DNA of 64,000 bases from Flavobacteriaceae bacterium LSUCC0859 (GCA_022239325.1 JAKOGP010000002.1:344862-408861), one strand, 5' to 3'. Shown: positions 1 to 9,091, numbered from the stretch's first letter. Numbers and translations: made by a program. The notes: generated from the letters alone by a model not told the origin.

Positions 1-873
1 TTGCTCCCCTTTAAAATCTAGATTTCTCCCACCGCCCAACAACACGCGTCCGTCTATATTCCGAAAATAATAATAGCCCTCATCTAAATGAAAAACGCCT
101 TTTATGGCTAGGTTTTTTATGGGCTTGGTAATGAGCACCTGTGCTCGGGCCGGAAGCACCTCCTCTATGCCAAACTGCTGAGAAAAACCATTGGTAGCCA
201 AACAAATGGTAGCGGGCTCACATTCAAAAAATGGGGTTTTAAGCAGGTTCTTGGCTGCGTTTGCTTCTATATGCGTCACTGGAACACCATTCCAAATGAG
301 AATGTTTTTTTCTTGGGCTTTGTGAATGAGACTTTTCATCATAAGTCCAGTGTCTATTTGACCCTCATAGGAGCTACTCATATACTGGGGTAGCACTCCT
401 TTAAATTGAAAACTATTAGGGCGTAACTCAAAGGGGGCTCCTTTAAAAATGGGACTTAAAAGCGTGTTAACACGGCTTAGCTGCTGGGCGCAGTTCTCAA
501 AAAGGGAGCTTTGACGGTCTAAAAAGACCTCGTGCCCACCCAGCTGCTGATAATCCATGGCTTGGTCTCCTATGGTTTTTCTAAGTAAGGCTACCCCTTT
601 AAAGCGCTTTTGAACTAGTGAAAATACCGCCTCTTCTCCTTCCTTTTCTAAGTCTAAAACCATCTCTGAGACACTACCAAAGCAACTAAAACCAGCATTT
701 TTGGTGCTGGCACCTTTAGGTAGAATTCCCTTTTCAAAAATAACAATCTTGGCCTTTGGATGTTTTTCTCTTAAGGCCAAAGCACAGTTAATACCTACAA
801 TACCACTGCCCACAATTGCAAAGTCTATGCCTGACAACCAATGTTTGTGCTCCCAATAACTCAGTGCGTCCAT
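1..873 (-). CDS. FAD-dependent oxidoreductase (DAO family), 3'-truncated by window edge
   Basis: The first 291 codons of a leftward gene run off the window. Translation from the ATG at 873 gives MDALSYWEHKHW, then a beta strand and the dinucleotide-binding motif GSGIVG (residues about 22-27), followed by an acidic strand end (IVIFEKG). This is the N-terminal Rossmann layout of D-amino-acid-oxidase/glycine-oxidase type flavoenzymes. A later segment (LPARAQVLITKP, then GYYYFRNIDGRVLLGGGR) matches the substrate-domain strand of the same family, as in gamma-glutamylputrescine oxidoreductase-like proteins. It probably oxidises an amine or amino acid in the cytoplasm; the substrate cannot be read from the sequence. 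It is separated from accC upstream by a terminator, so it is likely transcribed on its own. Confidence 0.8.
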   Translation of the reverse strand, partial: MDALSYWEHKHWLSGIDFAIVGSGIVGINCALALREKHPKAKIVIFEKGILPKGASTKNAGFSCFGSVSEMVLDLEKEGEEAVFSLVQKRFKGVALLRKTIGDQAMDYQQLGGHEVFLDRQSSLFENCAQQLSRVNTLLSPIFKGAPFELRPNSFQFKGVLPQYMSSSYEGQIDTGLMMKSLIHKAQEKNILIWNGVPVTHIEANAAKNLLKTPFFECEPATICLATNGFSQQFGIEEVLPARAQVLITKPIKNLAIKGVFHLDEGYYYFRNIDGRVLLGGGRNLDFKGEQ

Positions 874-913
874 CTCCTGTTATTTGGTTTAAAGATAGGG
901 GTTGTGTGTTAAT

Positions 914-943
914 AAAAAAACCCCTTAAAAAAGGGGTTTTTTA
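914..943 (-). terminator. Rho-independent terminator after accC
   Basis: A perfect A/T-flanked hairpin: AAAACCCCTT and AAGGGGTTTT arms around a short A loop, with a T run on either strand. It lies between the accC stop and the start of the FAD oxidoreductase, so it most likely ends the leftward acc transcript. Confidence 0.8.
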
Positions 944-1023
944 TTCATAATGTAGCTGTAATGCTATCTCAATTTTATTCTAAAAATCAAATGGCAACAG
1001 ATGTAAACTGCTACAAACTTGTT

Positions 1024-2376
1024 CTAAGCCTCTCCTATTGGAGCCATCTGAAAGTCTTCCATAAACTTAGTGGTATAGTTGCCCGCTAAGTACTCTGGAT
1101 GGTCCATGAGTTGTCTGTGAAAAGGGATGGTAGTCTTTACCCCTTCTATCACAAATTCATCTAGGGCACGTTTCATTTTGTTAATGGCTTCTTCCCTAGT
1201 CTGTGCCGTGGTGATTAGTTTGGCAATCATAGAGTCGTAATTGGGTGGTATAACATAGCCGCTGTACACATGCGTATCTAATCTAATCCCATGACCACCT
1301 GGTGTGTGTAAGGTTGTAATTTTTCCAGGGCTAGGTCTAAACCCATTATACGGATCCTCTGCGTTTATTCTACACTCAATAGCGTGTAACTTAGGCAGGT
1401 AATTTTTACCAGAAATAGGCACTCCAGAAGCCACTAAAATTTGCTCTCTTATAAGATCGTAGTCTACCACCTGTTCTGTGATAGGGTGCTCCACCTGAAT
1501 TCTAGTGTTCATTTCCATGAAATAGAACTTCCTATGTTTGTCTACTAAAAACTCAATAGTTCCGGCGCCTTCATATTTAATAAATTCTGCGGCCTTTATG
1601 GCTGCCTTACCCATTTCTTCTCTGAGCTTGTCTGTCATAAAAGGAGAGGGAGTCTCTTCTGTGAGTTTTTGGTGTCTGCGTTGTACAGAACAGTCTCTTT
1701 CAGAGAGGTGACAAGCTTTTCCAAACTGGTCTCCTACTACTTGTATTTCTATATGACGGGGCTCTTCTATGAGTTTTTCCATATACATGCCTCCATTACC
1801 AAAGGCAGCAGTAGCTTCTTGCACCGCGCTCTCGTATAATTTAATCATGTCTTCTTCCTTCCAAACGGCACGCATACCTTTACCGCCACCACCTGCAGTG
1901 GCTTTGATCATCACTGGATAGCCCACCTTCTTTGCAGTAGCTATGGCGTCCTTAACGTCCTTTAAAATTCCTTCAGATCCGGGCACACAGGGAACTCCTG
2001 CTTTTTTCATGGTTTCCTTGGCAGTAGCCTTATCTCCCATTTTGTCTATCTGATCTCCAGAAGCACCGATGAATTTTATGCCGTGCTCTGCACATATTCT
2101 AGAAAATTTAGCGTTCTCTGATAAAAAACCATAGCCTGGGTGAATGGCGTCTGCATTGGTGATCTCTGCTGCAGCTATAATGTTTGGTATTTTCAGATAA
2201 GACTCGCTGCTGGGTGCTGGACCAATACAAACAGCCTCGTCTGCAAAACGCACATGTAAGCTTTCTTCGTCTGCTTTAGAGTATACGGCAACGGTTTTAA
2301 TGCCCATTTCCTTACACGTCCTAATAATTCTAAGGGCGATCTCTCCTCTGTTGGCGATGAGTATTTTTTTAAACAT
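1024..2376 (-). CDS. accC: Acetyl-CoA carboxylase, biotin carboxylase subunit
   Basis: Catalyses ATP- and bicarbonate-dependent carboxylation of biotin on the carrier protein, the first half-reaction of acetyl-CoA carboxylase in fatty-acid synthesis (cytoplasm). The 450-residue length is normal. It starts [17 protein letters not shown], the family's N-terminal signature. The ATP-grasp glycine-rich loop ([12 protein letters not shown]) lies near residue 160, the [16 protein letters not shown] catalytic segment near 285-300, and RINAEDP near 340. The gene follows accB after 37 bases on the same strand, and a terminator lies downstream, so accB-accC behave as one transcription unit. A propionyl-CoA carboxylase subunit is possible on motif alone, but linkage to accB and fabH favours acetyl-CoA carboxylase. 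Confidence 0.95.
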   Translation of the reverse strand: MFKKILIANRGEIALRIIRTCKEMGIKTVAVYSKADEESLHVRFADEAVCIGPAPSSESYLKIPNIIAAAEITNADAIHPGYGFLSENAKFSRICAEHGIKFIGASGDQIDKMGDKATAKETMKKAGVPCVPGSEGILKDVKDAIATAKKVGYPVMIKATAGGGGKGMRAVWKEEDMIKLYESAVQEATAAFGNGGMYMEKLIEEPRHIEIQVVGDQFGKACHLSERDCSVQRRHQKLTEETPSPFMTDKLREEMGKAAIKAAEFIKYEGAGTIEFLVDKHRKFYFMEMNTRIQVEHPITEQVVDYDLIREQILVASGVPISGKNYLPKLHAIECRINAEDPYNGFRPSPGKITTLHTPGGHGIRLDTHVYSGYVIPPNYDSMIAKLITTAQTREEAINKMKRALDEFVIEGVKTTIPFHRQLMDHPEYLAGNYTTKFMEDFQMAPIGEA

Positions 2377-2413
2377 AAATCTCTATTAAAATGAATTAAA
2401 AAAGTACTACAAA

Positions 2414-2899
2414 TTAAGATGGGTCTACCACAAATAGTGGCTGATCAAATTCTACTGGAGAAGAGTCGTCTACCAAAATTTTGACGATTTTTCCAGACAG
2501 CTCAGACTCAATGTCGTTAAATAACTTCATGGCTTCTATCACACAAAGCACGTCTCCTTTTCCTATTTTAGATCCTACCTCTACAAAGTTAGGTTTGTCT
2601 GGGGAAGGCTTTCTATAGAAAGTTCCAATTATAGGAGACTTAATGGTAATGAGGTGGTCTTCAGAGGCGGCTGCAGGAGCGGGAGCTTCTGCGGGGGCTC
2701 CTGCAGCAGGAGCGGGAGCTTGTGGCGCAGCAACAGGCGCAGCAGCTGGTAACTGCTGTATGTATGTAGTTCCTTCAGTAGCCGTTCCTAAAGGCCCTGT
2801 TCTAATCGTAATTTTAACGTCATCCGTCTCTAATTTCACTTCACTAGCGCCAGATTTAGCGACAAACTTAATGAGGTTTTGAATTTCTTTAATGTCCAT
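2414..2899 (-). CDS. accB: Acetyl-CoA carboxylase biotin carboxyl carrier protein
   Basis: Carries the biotin that AccC carboxylates and the carboxyltransferase discharges. The 161 residues divide into an N-terminal helix-strand domain (1-45), an Ala/Pro-rich flexible linker (about 50-80), and a C-terminal biotinyl domain. The biotinylation motif EAMK places the modified lysine at residue 125. The protein ends at the normal domain boundary (LFVVDPS). It sits between fabH and accC on the same strand with gaps of 28 and 37 bases, the usual flavobacterial order. The linker's alanine-rich code produces a long but meaningless open frame on the opposite strand. Confidence 0.95.
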   Translation of the reverse strand: MDIKEIQNLIKFVAKSGASEVKLETDDVKITIRTGPLGTATEGTTYIQQLPAAAPVAAPQAPAPAAGAPAEAPAPAAASEDHLITIKSPIIGTFYRKPSPDKPNFVEVGSKIGKGDVLCVIEAMKLFNDIESELSGKIVKILVDDSSPVEFDQPLFVVDPS

Positions 2900-2927
2900 T
2901 ATAATAAAGTTTAGTTGCGAAAATATT

Positions 2928-3923
2928 TTAGTTGTTATATGCCCATGTTAAATAAATAGACCCCCAGGTGAATCCGCCTCCAAAGGCGGCAAAAACAAGC
3001 TTGTCTCCTTTTTTTAACTGAGACTCATAGTCTGCTAAAAGCAAAGGTAGGGTAGCAGAGGTGGTATTGCCATATTTAGCAATATTATTCATGACCTTAG
3101 TACTCTCGAGGTTCATTCTGTTGGCTGTAGCTTCAATAATTCTATTGTTGGCCTGGTGAGGTACTAACCAGTCTACGTCTTCCTTGCCAAGGCTGTTGCG
3201 CTCCATAATCTGAGCGGCAGCGTCTGCCATATTAGAAACCGCAAATTTAAATACCGTTTTACCGTCTTGGTACACATGGTGCTGCTTGTTTTTAACGGTC
3301 TCTATAGAGGCGGGTAGCATGGAGCCGCCAGCTTCCATTTTCAAAAAGTTTCTTCCAATACCGTCAGACCTCAAGTACTCGTCCTGCAATCCAAGGCCCT
3401 CTGTGTTGGGTTCAAATAATGCAGCTCCAGCACCGTCTCCAAAAATAATGCAGGTAGCACGGTCTTGGTAATCTATAATGGAAGACATTTTATCTGCGCC
3501 TATAAGCAATACTTTCTTATAACGTCCGGCTTCTATATATGCGGCTGCGGTAGACATACCATACAAAAAACTAGAACAGGCGGCTTGTAGGTCATAGGAA
3601 AAGGCGTTTGTCGCACCAATTTCAGAAGCTACATAAGCTGCCGTAGAGGCCACCAATAAATCTGGTGTAGCCGTTGCTACCAATACGAGATCTATGGTTT
3701 GTGGGTCTAATTGTTGTTTTTCTATGAGGTCTTTAGCGGCCTGAATGGCCAAATAAGAAGTAGCCTTATCAGGGTCTTTTAATATTCTGCGCTCTTTTAT
3801 TCCTGTTCTACTGGTGATCCACTCGTCATTGGTGTCTACCATAGTTTCCAGAAGAGCGTTGGTCAGTACAAAGTCTGGGACATAGGACCCAACCCCTGTA
3901 ATGGCTGCTAATAATTTTGTCAT
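2928..3923 (-). CDS. fabH: 3-oxoacyl-ACP synthase III (KAS III)
   Basis: Condenses acetyl-CoA or a branched acyl-CoA with malonyl-ACP to start fatty-acid synthesis. Starting at MTKLLAAITGVGSYVP gives 331 residues, the normal length. An in-frame ATG 33 bases further upstream (3956) is possible, but it adds residues the family does not have. The catalytic triad is visible: Cys116 in QAACSSF, His256 in PHQANN and Asn286 in KYGNTTSA. The gene follows rpmF but is separated from it by a strong hairpin terminator, so it may have its own promoter in the intervening 200 bases, which I could not define. It is followed by accB and accC. Confidence 0.95.
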   Translation of the reverse strand: MTKLLAAITGVGSYVPDFVLTNALLETMVDTNDEWITSRTGIKERRILKDPDKATSYLAIQAAKDLIEKQQLDPQTIDLVLVATATPDLLVASTAAYVASEIGATNAFSYDLQAACSSFLYGMSTAAAYIEAGRYKKVLLIGADKMSSIIDYQDRATCIIFGDGAGAALFEPNTEGLGLQDEYLRSDGIGRNFLKMEAGGSMLPASIETVKNKQHHVYQDGKTVFKFAVSNMADAAAQIMERNSLGKEDVDWLVPHQANNRIIEATANRMNLESTKVMNNIAKYGNTTSATLPLLLADYESQLKKGDKLVFAAFGGGFTWGSIYLTWAYNN

Positions 3924-4079
3924 TCGAATTGGTTTATTTTCTGGCAAAATGCCCAAAAATCATTCAAAAATCGTGAAAATTAATCATTTAATCTCACTTT
4001 TCTGATCTTTTTGTGCATTTTTAAATATGTTTTTAATGGCGGTTTAAAGTCTTTACCCATTTGGAAAAGTTTGGCACAT

Positions 4080-4110
4080 AAAAAAACTCCCACTTGAAAA
4101 AGTGGGAGTT
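4080..4110 (-). terminator. Rho-independent terminator after rpmF
   Basis: An 11-bp perfect stem (AACTCCCACTT with AAGTGGGAGTT) closes a GAAA tetraloop and is followed by a run of seven T on the minus strand. It lies just past the rpmF stop codon, so it ends or attenuates the DUF177-rpmF transcript before fabH. Confidence 0.85.
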
Positions 4111-4132
4111 ATATGAACCTAAGAGCAAGTAC

Positions 4133-4330
4133 TTATGCAGTAGCTACCTCTGTATTATCTATAAGCACTTGGCCTCTGTAGTATAATTTACCTTCGTGCC
4201 AGTGTGCTCTGTGGTACAAGTGCATTTCACCAGTAGTTGGATCTTTGGCAATAGTAGGGGCTACTGCTTTGTAATGCGTTCTTCTTTTATCTCTCCTTGT
4301 TTTGGAAATTTTTCTCTTTGGATGTGCCAT
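4133..4330 (-). CDS. rpmF: 50S ribosomal protein L32
   Basis: A component of the large ribosomal subunit. The 65 residues begin [17 protein letters not shown], the signature of bacterial L32, and are strongly basic at the N-terminus. The zinc-binding cysteines found in some L32 proteins are absent: the usual positions read [18 protein letters not shown] with no Cys, so this is the zinc-independent form. It lies 8 bases after the DUF177 gene on the same strand, a pairing kept across most bacteria, and is followed by a strong terminator. Confidence 0.95.
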   Translation of the reverse strand: MAHPKRKISKTRRDKRRTHYKAVAPTIAKDPTTGEMHLYHRAHWHEGKLYYRGQVLIDNTEVATA

Positions 4331-4338
4331 GATAATTC

Positions 4339-4878
4339 CTATTTATCCGTTAATAACTTTTTTAGAGCGTCCCAACGCGGGTCTGTCTCTTCTATTTCTT
4401 CTTTTTGTTCTTTCAATTCCTTAACGCCTAGCTTTTCTAAAGTTTCTAAGACCTCAGACTCTAAGCTACCATCTAGCACACCTGGGTGTACTCTTTTGGC
4501 AGGTACTGCCAAAACAACCATCTCATACATATACTGTGCTACGTCTACCTGATGTTCGCCGTGCGGTAGCACCAAGAGCGACTCGTTCTCGTTGTCAAAC
4601 TCGTCTCCAAATTTCACTACCAATTCTATGGCGGCTTCTATGGGTAAATCAAAAGGCTCATTAGTAGTGTCACAGTTAATATTGACGCTTCCAGTGGCTT
4701 TAAAATCCAGCTCCATAAAAGTACTGAGCTTATTTAATACCACAGACACCTGAATGTGAGCAGCATTAAATTCTTCAAAAGCATATGTCGTAAAGAACGT
4801 GTTGTCTAAGGCAAATTCAAAGTGATGCTTTCCATCTTTTAATCCTGAAAAAGGAATGTGATAGTCCCTGTTTTTCAT
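4339..4878 (-). CDS. DUF177 (YceD) family protein
   Basis: A 179-residue cytoplasmic protein of the DUF177/YceD family, linked in bacteria and plastids to 23S rRNA accumulation and large-subunit assembly. It shows the [14 protein letters not shown] strand where the family usually has a CxRC-type motif. Here only one cysteine ([11 protein letters not shown]) is present, so a metal site is not evident. The acidic C-terminus ([17 protein letters not shown]) matches the family's conserved DPRWxxLKKL end. It is immediately upstream of rpmF, and a TATCTTTG promoter box lies 45 bases before its start. Confidence 0.85.
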   Translation of the reverse strand: MKNRDYHIPFSGLKDGKHHFEFALDNTFFTTYAFEEFNAAHIQVSVVLNKLSTFMELDFKATGSVNINCDTTNEPFDLPIEAAIELVVKFGDEFDNENESLLVLPHGEHQVDVAQYMYEMVVLAVPAKRVHPGVLDGSLESEVLETLEKLGVKELKEQKEEIEETDPRWDALKKLLTDK

Positions 4879-4925
4879 ATTGTATCAGATTTATAGCATA
4901 TCTCTGCTGTGCCAAAAGGCGGGTG

Positions 4926-4933
4926 CAAAGATA
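4926..4933 (-). promoter_or_regulatory. -7 box TATCTTTG for the DUF177-rpmF unit
   Basis: The minus strand reads TATCTTTG, an exact match to the Bacteroidota -7 consensus TAnnTTTG. It lies 47 bases upstream of the DUF177 start codon. No clear -33 TTG was found at the expected spacing. Confidence 0.6.
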
Positions 4934-4973
4934 CTATTATTATACTAATTACCAAGCAATAAGGAAATTAAAA

Positions 4974-6065
4974 TTATTCCTTGTCCTGTGGTTTGGGTTT
5001 GTTTTTTCTGGGCGATCTCTTTTCTACAATTCTGGCCTTTTTTAAGGGGTTTTTAGTGAGCTCCTCAAATTCAGTTCGCTTCTTAAAAATGCGAATGGCT
5101 GCGTGTACCGCCGCTGCAAAAGAATGGTGGTCTGCCAAGCCCTTCCCTGCTATGTCGTAAGCCGTACCGTGATCCGGCGAGGTTCTTACCTTGGAAAGTC
5201 CTGCCGTGAAATTAACCCCATTTCCAAAAGAGAGGGTTTTAAAAGGAATAAGCCCTTGGTCGTGATAGGCTGCTAAAACGGCGTCAAAGGATCGATAGTT
5301 TTTAGATCCAAAAAAACTATCTCCTGCATAGGGTCCGTATACCAAAAGTCCCTCGTCTGACAATGCTTTAATGGCGGGCACCAAAAGCTCATCGTCTTCT
5401 TTGCCAATTACGCCCTGATCTCCATTGTGAGGGTTTATACCCAACAAAGCTATCTTAGGCTTTCTAATTCCAAAATCTTGCTGCAAAGAAGCAATAATGG
5501 TTTTTACTTTAGATTTAATTCTGGAAGGGGTGATGTTTTCTGTCACCTCTTTTACAGCCACATGGTCTGTAAGCAAGCCTATCCTAAGATCTTCAGAAAT
5601 CATAAACATGAGGCTTTCCCCGCCCAATTGAGCCGCTAAATAATCCGTGTGTCCCGGGAACTTAAAATTTTCAGATTGTATGTTGCTTTTGTTAATAGGG
5701 GCTGTAACCAGTACGTCTACCTCTGCAGCTTTGAGGGCTGCTGTTGCCGCTTCTAGAGATTGTAGTGCAAAAGCGCCGCCTTCTTTGGTTTCCATTCCAA
5801 ACTCTATCTCTGGACTGTCTTTCCAGAGGTTTACTACATTAAATTTGCCCTCCATAGCCTGAGAGGCGTGGCTAACACCAGAATAGACTAAATTAGTACC
5901 TAGTTGCTCTTGGTGCTTGGCTAAGGTTTTACTAGAAGCAAAAAGTACCGGGGTGCACAGCTCCAGCATTCTGGGGTCTTCAAAAGTCTTTAAAATAACC
6001 TCTGCACCTATTCCATTTATATCTCCTATGGAAATTCCCACTTTTATTTTTGCGCGATCCTGCAT
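4974..6065 (-). CDS. pdxA: 4-hydroxythreonine-4-phosphate dehydrogenase
   Basis: Oxidises 4-phosphohydroxy-L-threonine to 3-amino-2-oxopropyl phosphate in the DXP-dependent route to pyridoxal phosphate; a divalent-metal, NAD-dependent cytoplasmic enzyme. The 363 residues open with KVGISIGDINGIGAEV. Family metal-binding and substrate motifs are present: FPGHTDYLA near 140, LGINPHNGDQG near 210 and AAYHDQGLIPFK near 265. A basic tail of about 25 residues after AIRIFKKR is longer than usual. It is transcribed leftward ahead of DUF177-rpmF and divergently from ribE, with 59 bases between the two starts. Confidence 0.93.
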   Translation of the reverse strand: MQDRAKIKVGISIGDINGIGAEVILKTFEDPRMLELCTPVLFASSKTLAKHQEQLGTNLVYSGVSHASQAMEGKFNVVNLWKDSPEIEFGMETKEGGAFALQSLEAATAALKAAEVDVLVTAPINKSNIQSENFKFPGHTDYLAAQLGGESLMFMISEDLRIGLLTDHVAVKEVTENITPSRIKSKVKTIIASLQQDFGIRKPKIALLGINPHNGDQGVIGKEDDELLVPAIKALSDEGLLVYGPYAGDSFFGSKNYRSFDAVLAAYHDQGLIPFKTLSFGNGVNFTAGLSKVRTSPDHGTAYDIAGKGLADHHSFAAAVHAAIRIFKKRTEFEELTKNPLKKARIVEKRSPRKNKPKPQDKE

Positions 6066-6124
6066 ACTTTCTAAGGCTTAATCTGTAAATTTACCATGTA
6101 AAATTAGACAAATAAAACGGAACC

Positions 6125-6718
6125 ATGTTTACAGGAATTATTGAAACTTTAGGAAAAGTAGTGGGTATAGAAAGGCAGCAAGGAAATATGGACATCTGTA
6201 TAGAATGTGCCCTGGCCAAAGACCTTAAAATAGACCAATCTGTGGCCCATAATGGGGTGTGTCTCACCGTGGTATCTAAAACAGACAAACAATACACCGT
6301 TACTGCCATAGCAGAAACCCTGGAAAAAACAGCCATTGGCAGCCTTCAAATAGGAGAATTTGTAAACCTAGAACGCGCCATGATTATGGGCAGCCGCTTA
6401 GACGGTCATATAGTGCAGGGGCATGTAGACCAAACTGGTATTTGCACCCAAATTAAAGAAACCGATGGCAGCTGGCTGTTTTCCTTTTCTTATGAAAAAG
6501 GGCCTCAAAATGTCACTATTGAAAAAGGCTCCATTACTATTGACGGTACCAGCCTCACCGTGGTAGACTCTAAAGCCAACTCTTTTAGTGTGGCTATTAT
6601 TCCCTACACTTATGAGCATACCAGATTCAAACAATACAAAATAGGCACCCTGGTGAACCTAGAGTTTGATGTTATTGGGAAATATGTAAAAAGACTTTTA
6701 GAAGTTCGTACAGATTAA
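6125..6718 (+). CDS. ribE: Riboflavin synthase, alpha subunit
   Basis: Dismutates two 6,7-dimethyl-8-ribityllumazine molecules to riboflavin and the pyrimidinedione, the last step of vitamin B2 synthesis. The 197 residues begin with the invariant MFTGIIETLGKV. There are two lumazine-binding beta-barrel repeats: the first with NGVCLTV near residue 40, the second with SITIDGTSLTVV near 140. GHIVQGHVDQTG in the middle is the diagnostic interdomain motif. It is divergent from pdxA, a common flavobacterial arrangement, and convergent with the small DUF2007 gene downstream. Confidence 0.95.
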   Translation: MFTGIIETLGKVVGIERQQGNMDICIECALAKDLKIDQSVAHNGVCLTVVSKTDKQYTVTAIAETLEKTAIGSLQIGEFVNLERAMIMGSRLDGHIVQGHVDQTGICTQIKETDGSWLFSFSYEKGPQNVTIEKGSITIDGTSLTVVDSKANSFSVAIIPYTYEHTRFKQYKIGTLVNLEFDVIGKYVKRLLEVRTD

Positions 6719-6742
6719 TAAGCCTACGCTATGAACTCTAGC

Positions 6743-6786
6743 TTATCGTTGAGATTTTTTTTGGCCTACGGCCGATAAAAAAGTTA
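6743..6786. repeat. Small GGCC-N3-GGCC palindromic repeat, copy 1
   Basis: A T-rich run leads into GGCCTACGGCC (6763-6773), then GATAAAAAA. The outer T and A runs can pair, and TTATCG/CGATAA (6743-6748 and 6773-6778) adds a further inverted repeat. It lies in the gap between the convergent ribE and DUF2007 genes and could act as a two-way stop. Related elements are at 19583-19615, 26014-26046 and 62691-62713. Confidence 0.6.
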
Positions 6787-6802
6787 TCACAGGCAGCGCG
6801 AA

Positions 6803-6832
6803 TTAGGCGCTCTCTGGTGTTAGGCGCTCTCT
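6803..6832. repeat. 17-bp-period tandem duplication at the DUF2007 3' end
   Basis: TTAGGCGCTCTCT occurs at 6803-6815 and again at 6820-6832. The second copy contains the stop codon and last codons of the adjacent leftward gene, so the first copy is a duplicate of its coding end lying just downstream. Confidence 0.8.
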
Positions 6833-7056
6833 AACTGAGACCTAAAATCTGCGACCAAAGCCAAAGCGGCCTCTTCAAATTCCATAGGCACCAATACTTT
6901 AATTGTAGACTCTGTACCCCCAGCAAAACCTGCTAAAACTCCAGAAACTTGTTCGTTTTTTTCAATGTATGGAATGCCGTGATCTCCAAAAATACCCTTG
7001 AGTAGTAAAACGGCCATTGCATTGCCCATGAAAACTTCTTTGTACTTTGTGTCCAT
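6820..7056 (-). CDS. DUF2007-family small protein
   Basis: A 78-residue soluble protein that fits the DUF2007 ('putative signal transducing protein') pattern: an N-terminal strand with the gene name-like phrase KEVFMGNAMAVLLLKGIF, a central IPYIEKNEQVSG and a C-terminal IKVLVPMEFEEAALALV. These form a small ferredoxin-like alpha/beta fold reminiscent of PII-type domains. The biochemical role of the family is unknown. No partner domain is fused here. The coding end is part of a short tandem duplication. It is convergent with ribE and stands alone on its strand. Confidence 0.7.
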   Translation of the reverse strand: MDTKYKEVFMGNAMAVLLLKGIFGDHGIPYIEKNEQVSGVLAGFAGGTESTIKVLVPMEFEEAALALVADFRSQLESA

Positions 7057-7167
7057 TTTATTAATTCTTTAGTCGAATGTAATTCATTTGTGAGAAACAC
7101 ACAAACTTAGACCTTGATGAAAACCAATTTCATATTTGTCAACACTTTTTATAAAAAGCTAGATTGT

Positions 7168-8970
7168 CTATAAAATACTTTTTTTGAGGCGCTTCCAGAC
7201 CTTAGACAATAAATAGCCTGCTACTACCACCGCCAAAGTGAGCCAGGCGGCTAATGGGTAATTCCCATAGATCCAATTCCCGGTAGCAAACATACAGCCA
7301 TACACCAAAACGGCCCCTAATAACATGGCTAAAATACCTGAAGGCACAGACCAAGGCTGTGGGGATAGCTGGTCTTTGAGATGGGCCTGTTGTACTTTCC
7401 AACCCGGGCCACCTGGTTGTGTTTGCTTATAAAAAGCGTTTAAGGTCTCTTCTTTTTCTGGGGGGGTTAAAAAAGTAACCACTATCCATATCACAGAAGT
7501 GACACATACAACTACAGGGAATTTAGACCAGGCAGGCAAAAGGCCTTGCGCTGTGTCGCTCCCAAAAAGAAGGCCGCCCAATGCAGTGAAATTAAATGCT
7601 ATGGATATGATTCCAGAAGCCACCATGGCAGAAATCTCACTCCAGGCATTTATACGCCACCAAAACCATCTCAGAATAAAAATCAGTCCGGTACCTGCTC
7701 CAAACATGAGAATAATATCAAAAAGCTGTAAGGCGTTGGTCAATAAAAGAGCCAAGACTCCGGAAGCTATCATCAGTAAGACCGTAGACATCCTCCCTAC
7801 CCAAACCAACTGCTTTTCAGAAGCCTCAGGATTCATTTCTAGCTTATATACATCGTTAACAATATAAGAAGACCCCCAGTTTAAATGCGTAGAAATGGTA
7901 GACATATAAGCCGCCCCTAAAGAGGCCATCACCAATCCTAATAAGCCGCTTGGCAATTTAGTTAGCATGGCAGAATACGCCAAATCTTCTCCTAATTTAC
8001 CCGCTTCTACATTGGGGAAAGCGGTTTGGATAGACCCCAGATCTGGGTAAACCACCAAAGAGGCCAAGGCCACTAAAATCCAAGGCCAGGGTCTTAGGGC
8101 ATAATGCATAATATTAAAAAAGAAAGTGGCTCCAATGGCGTGGTTTTCATTTTTAGCGGCCAGCATGCGTTGGGCAATATACCCGCCGCCTCCTGGCTCT
8201 GCACCAGGGTACCAGGCAGACCACCACTGTACAGCAAGGGGGATGATCAAAATTCCAATAAGGGCTTCTGTGTCAGAAAAGTTTGGTAAAATAGAGAGTT
8301 TATCAGACACATTTTCATGAGCCAATAGGGCGTCTAAACCCCCTACCTCAGGAATATTTACTAAGTAATAGGCCGCTCCTATGGCTCCAGCAATGGCCAC
8401 GAAAAACAAAACAAAATCTGTGTAAATCACGCCTCTAAAACCTCCAAGTGCAGAAAAAATAACAGTAATTGAGCCTGCGATAACCACGGTTTCTACTGGG
8501 TCTAAACCCAACATGACCTGACCAATTTTTATAGCAGCCAAACTCACTGCAGCCATAGCCATAATATTAAAAAGCACACCGAGGTAAAAAGCCCGAAACC
8601 AACGTAAAAAATGAGCCGGTTTTCCGCCATATCTCAATTCATAAAACTCCATATCCGTAGCTACATTGGAGCGACGCCACAACTTGGCATAGACAAAAAC
8701 AGTGAGAAGGCCTGTGAGTAAAAAGGCCCACCAAACCCAGTTGCCTGAGACCCCATTGGTTCTGACAATATCAGTGACCAAGTTAGGGGTGTCTGTAGAA
8801 AAGGTAGTGGCCACCATCGAAAAACCCAACAGCCACCAAGGCATGGAACGTCCGGAGAGAAAATACTCTGCCGTACTTTTTCCTGATCTTTTAGAGACCA
8901 CTAGACCTATGGTTAATACAAGGGCAAAAAAGCTAAAAATAATACAGTAATCAAAAAAGGAAAGTTGCAT
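7168..8970 (-). CDS. Sodium:solute symporter family protein (SSS)
   Basis: A 600-residue inner-membrane transporter with about 13-14 hydrophobic helices, of the sodium/solute symporter (SLC5-like) family. Starting at MQLSFFDYCIIFSFFALVL places the first helix at the N-terminus. A longer open frame reaches upstream to 9258, but its extra 96 residues are low in hydrophobicity, overlap the divergent promoter region and lack family features. The motif AEYFLSGRSMPWWLLGFSMVA near residue 35 is typical, as are GGFRGVIYTDFVLFF and YMSTISTHLNWGSSYIVND. It probably imports a sugar, organic acid or similar solute with Na+; the substrate is not readable. It is divergent from the TauE-like permease. Confidence 0.9.
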   Translation of the reverse strand: MQLSFFDYCIIFSFFALVLTIGLVVSKRSGKSTAEYFLSGRSMPWWLLGFSMVATTFSTDTPNLVTDIVRTNGVSGNWVWWAFLLTGLLTVFVYAKLWRRSNVATDMEFYELRYGGKPAHFLRWFRAFYLGVLFNIMAMAAVSLAAIKIGQVMLGLDPVETVVIAGSITVIFSALGGFRGVIYTDFVLFFVAIAGAIGAAYYLVNIPEVGGLDALLAHENVSDKLSILPNFSDTEALIGILIIPLAVQWWSAWYPGAEPGGGGYIAQRMLAAKNENHAIGATFFFNIMHYALRPWPWILVALASLVVYPDLGSIQTAFPNVEAGKLGEDLAYSAMLTKLPSGLLGLVMASLGAAYMSTISTHLNWGSSYIVNDVYKLEMNPEASEKQLVWVGRMSTVLLMIASGVLALLLTNALQLFDIILMFGAGTGLIFILRWFWWRINAWSEISAMVASGIISIAFNFTALGGLLFGSDTAQGLLPAWSKFPVVVCVTSVIWIVVTFLTPPEKEETLNAFYKQTQPGGPGWKVQQAHLKDQLSPQPWSVPSGILAMLLGAVLVYGCMFATGNWIYGNYPLAAWLTLAVVVAGYLLSKVWKRLKKSIL

Positions 8971-9005
8971 GGGTATTTGGTTTATAATTTGGTTGGTATA
9001 GTCCC

Positions 9006-9013
9006 TAAAGATA
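9006..9013 (-). promoter_or_regulatory. -7-like box TATCTTTA for the SSS symporter
   Basis: The minus strand reads TATCTTTA, one base off the TAnnTTTG consensus, 36 bases upstream of the chosen symporter start. It supports the shorter start codon at 8970. Confidence 0.4.
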
Positions 9014-9079
9014 TTAAAATATTGAGATTCATTGCTAGGGTGCTTTTTTAAAAATTTTTCAAGAGCAGCAAACATAATG

Positions 9080-9087
9080 TACCTTTG
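9080..9087 (+). promoter_or_regulatory. -7 box TACCTTTG, apparently leaderless TauE-like gene
   Basis: TACCTTTG matches the Bacteroidota -7 consensus exactly. Only four bases (TGTC) separate it from the ATG at 9092, so transcription should begin at or beside the start codon. This also argues for that ATG over the upstream one at 9032. Confidence 0.6.
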
Positions 9088-9091
9088 TGTC

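Noticed and set aside
2643-2882. Long Ala/Gly-rich open frame on the plus strand opposite accB.
   Set aside because: It mirrors the Ala/Pro linker of AccB; no promoter, no conserved features.
4133-4330. Possible zinc-binding L32.
   Set aside because: The cysteines of the zinc-binding form are absent.
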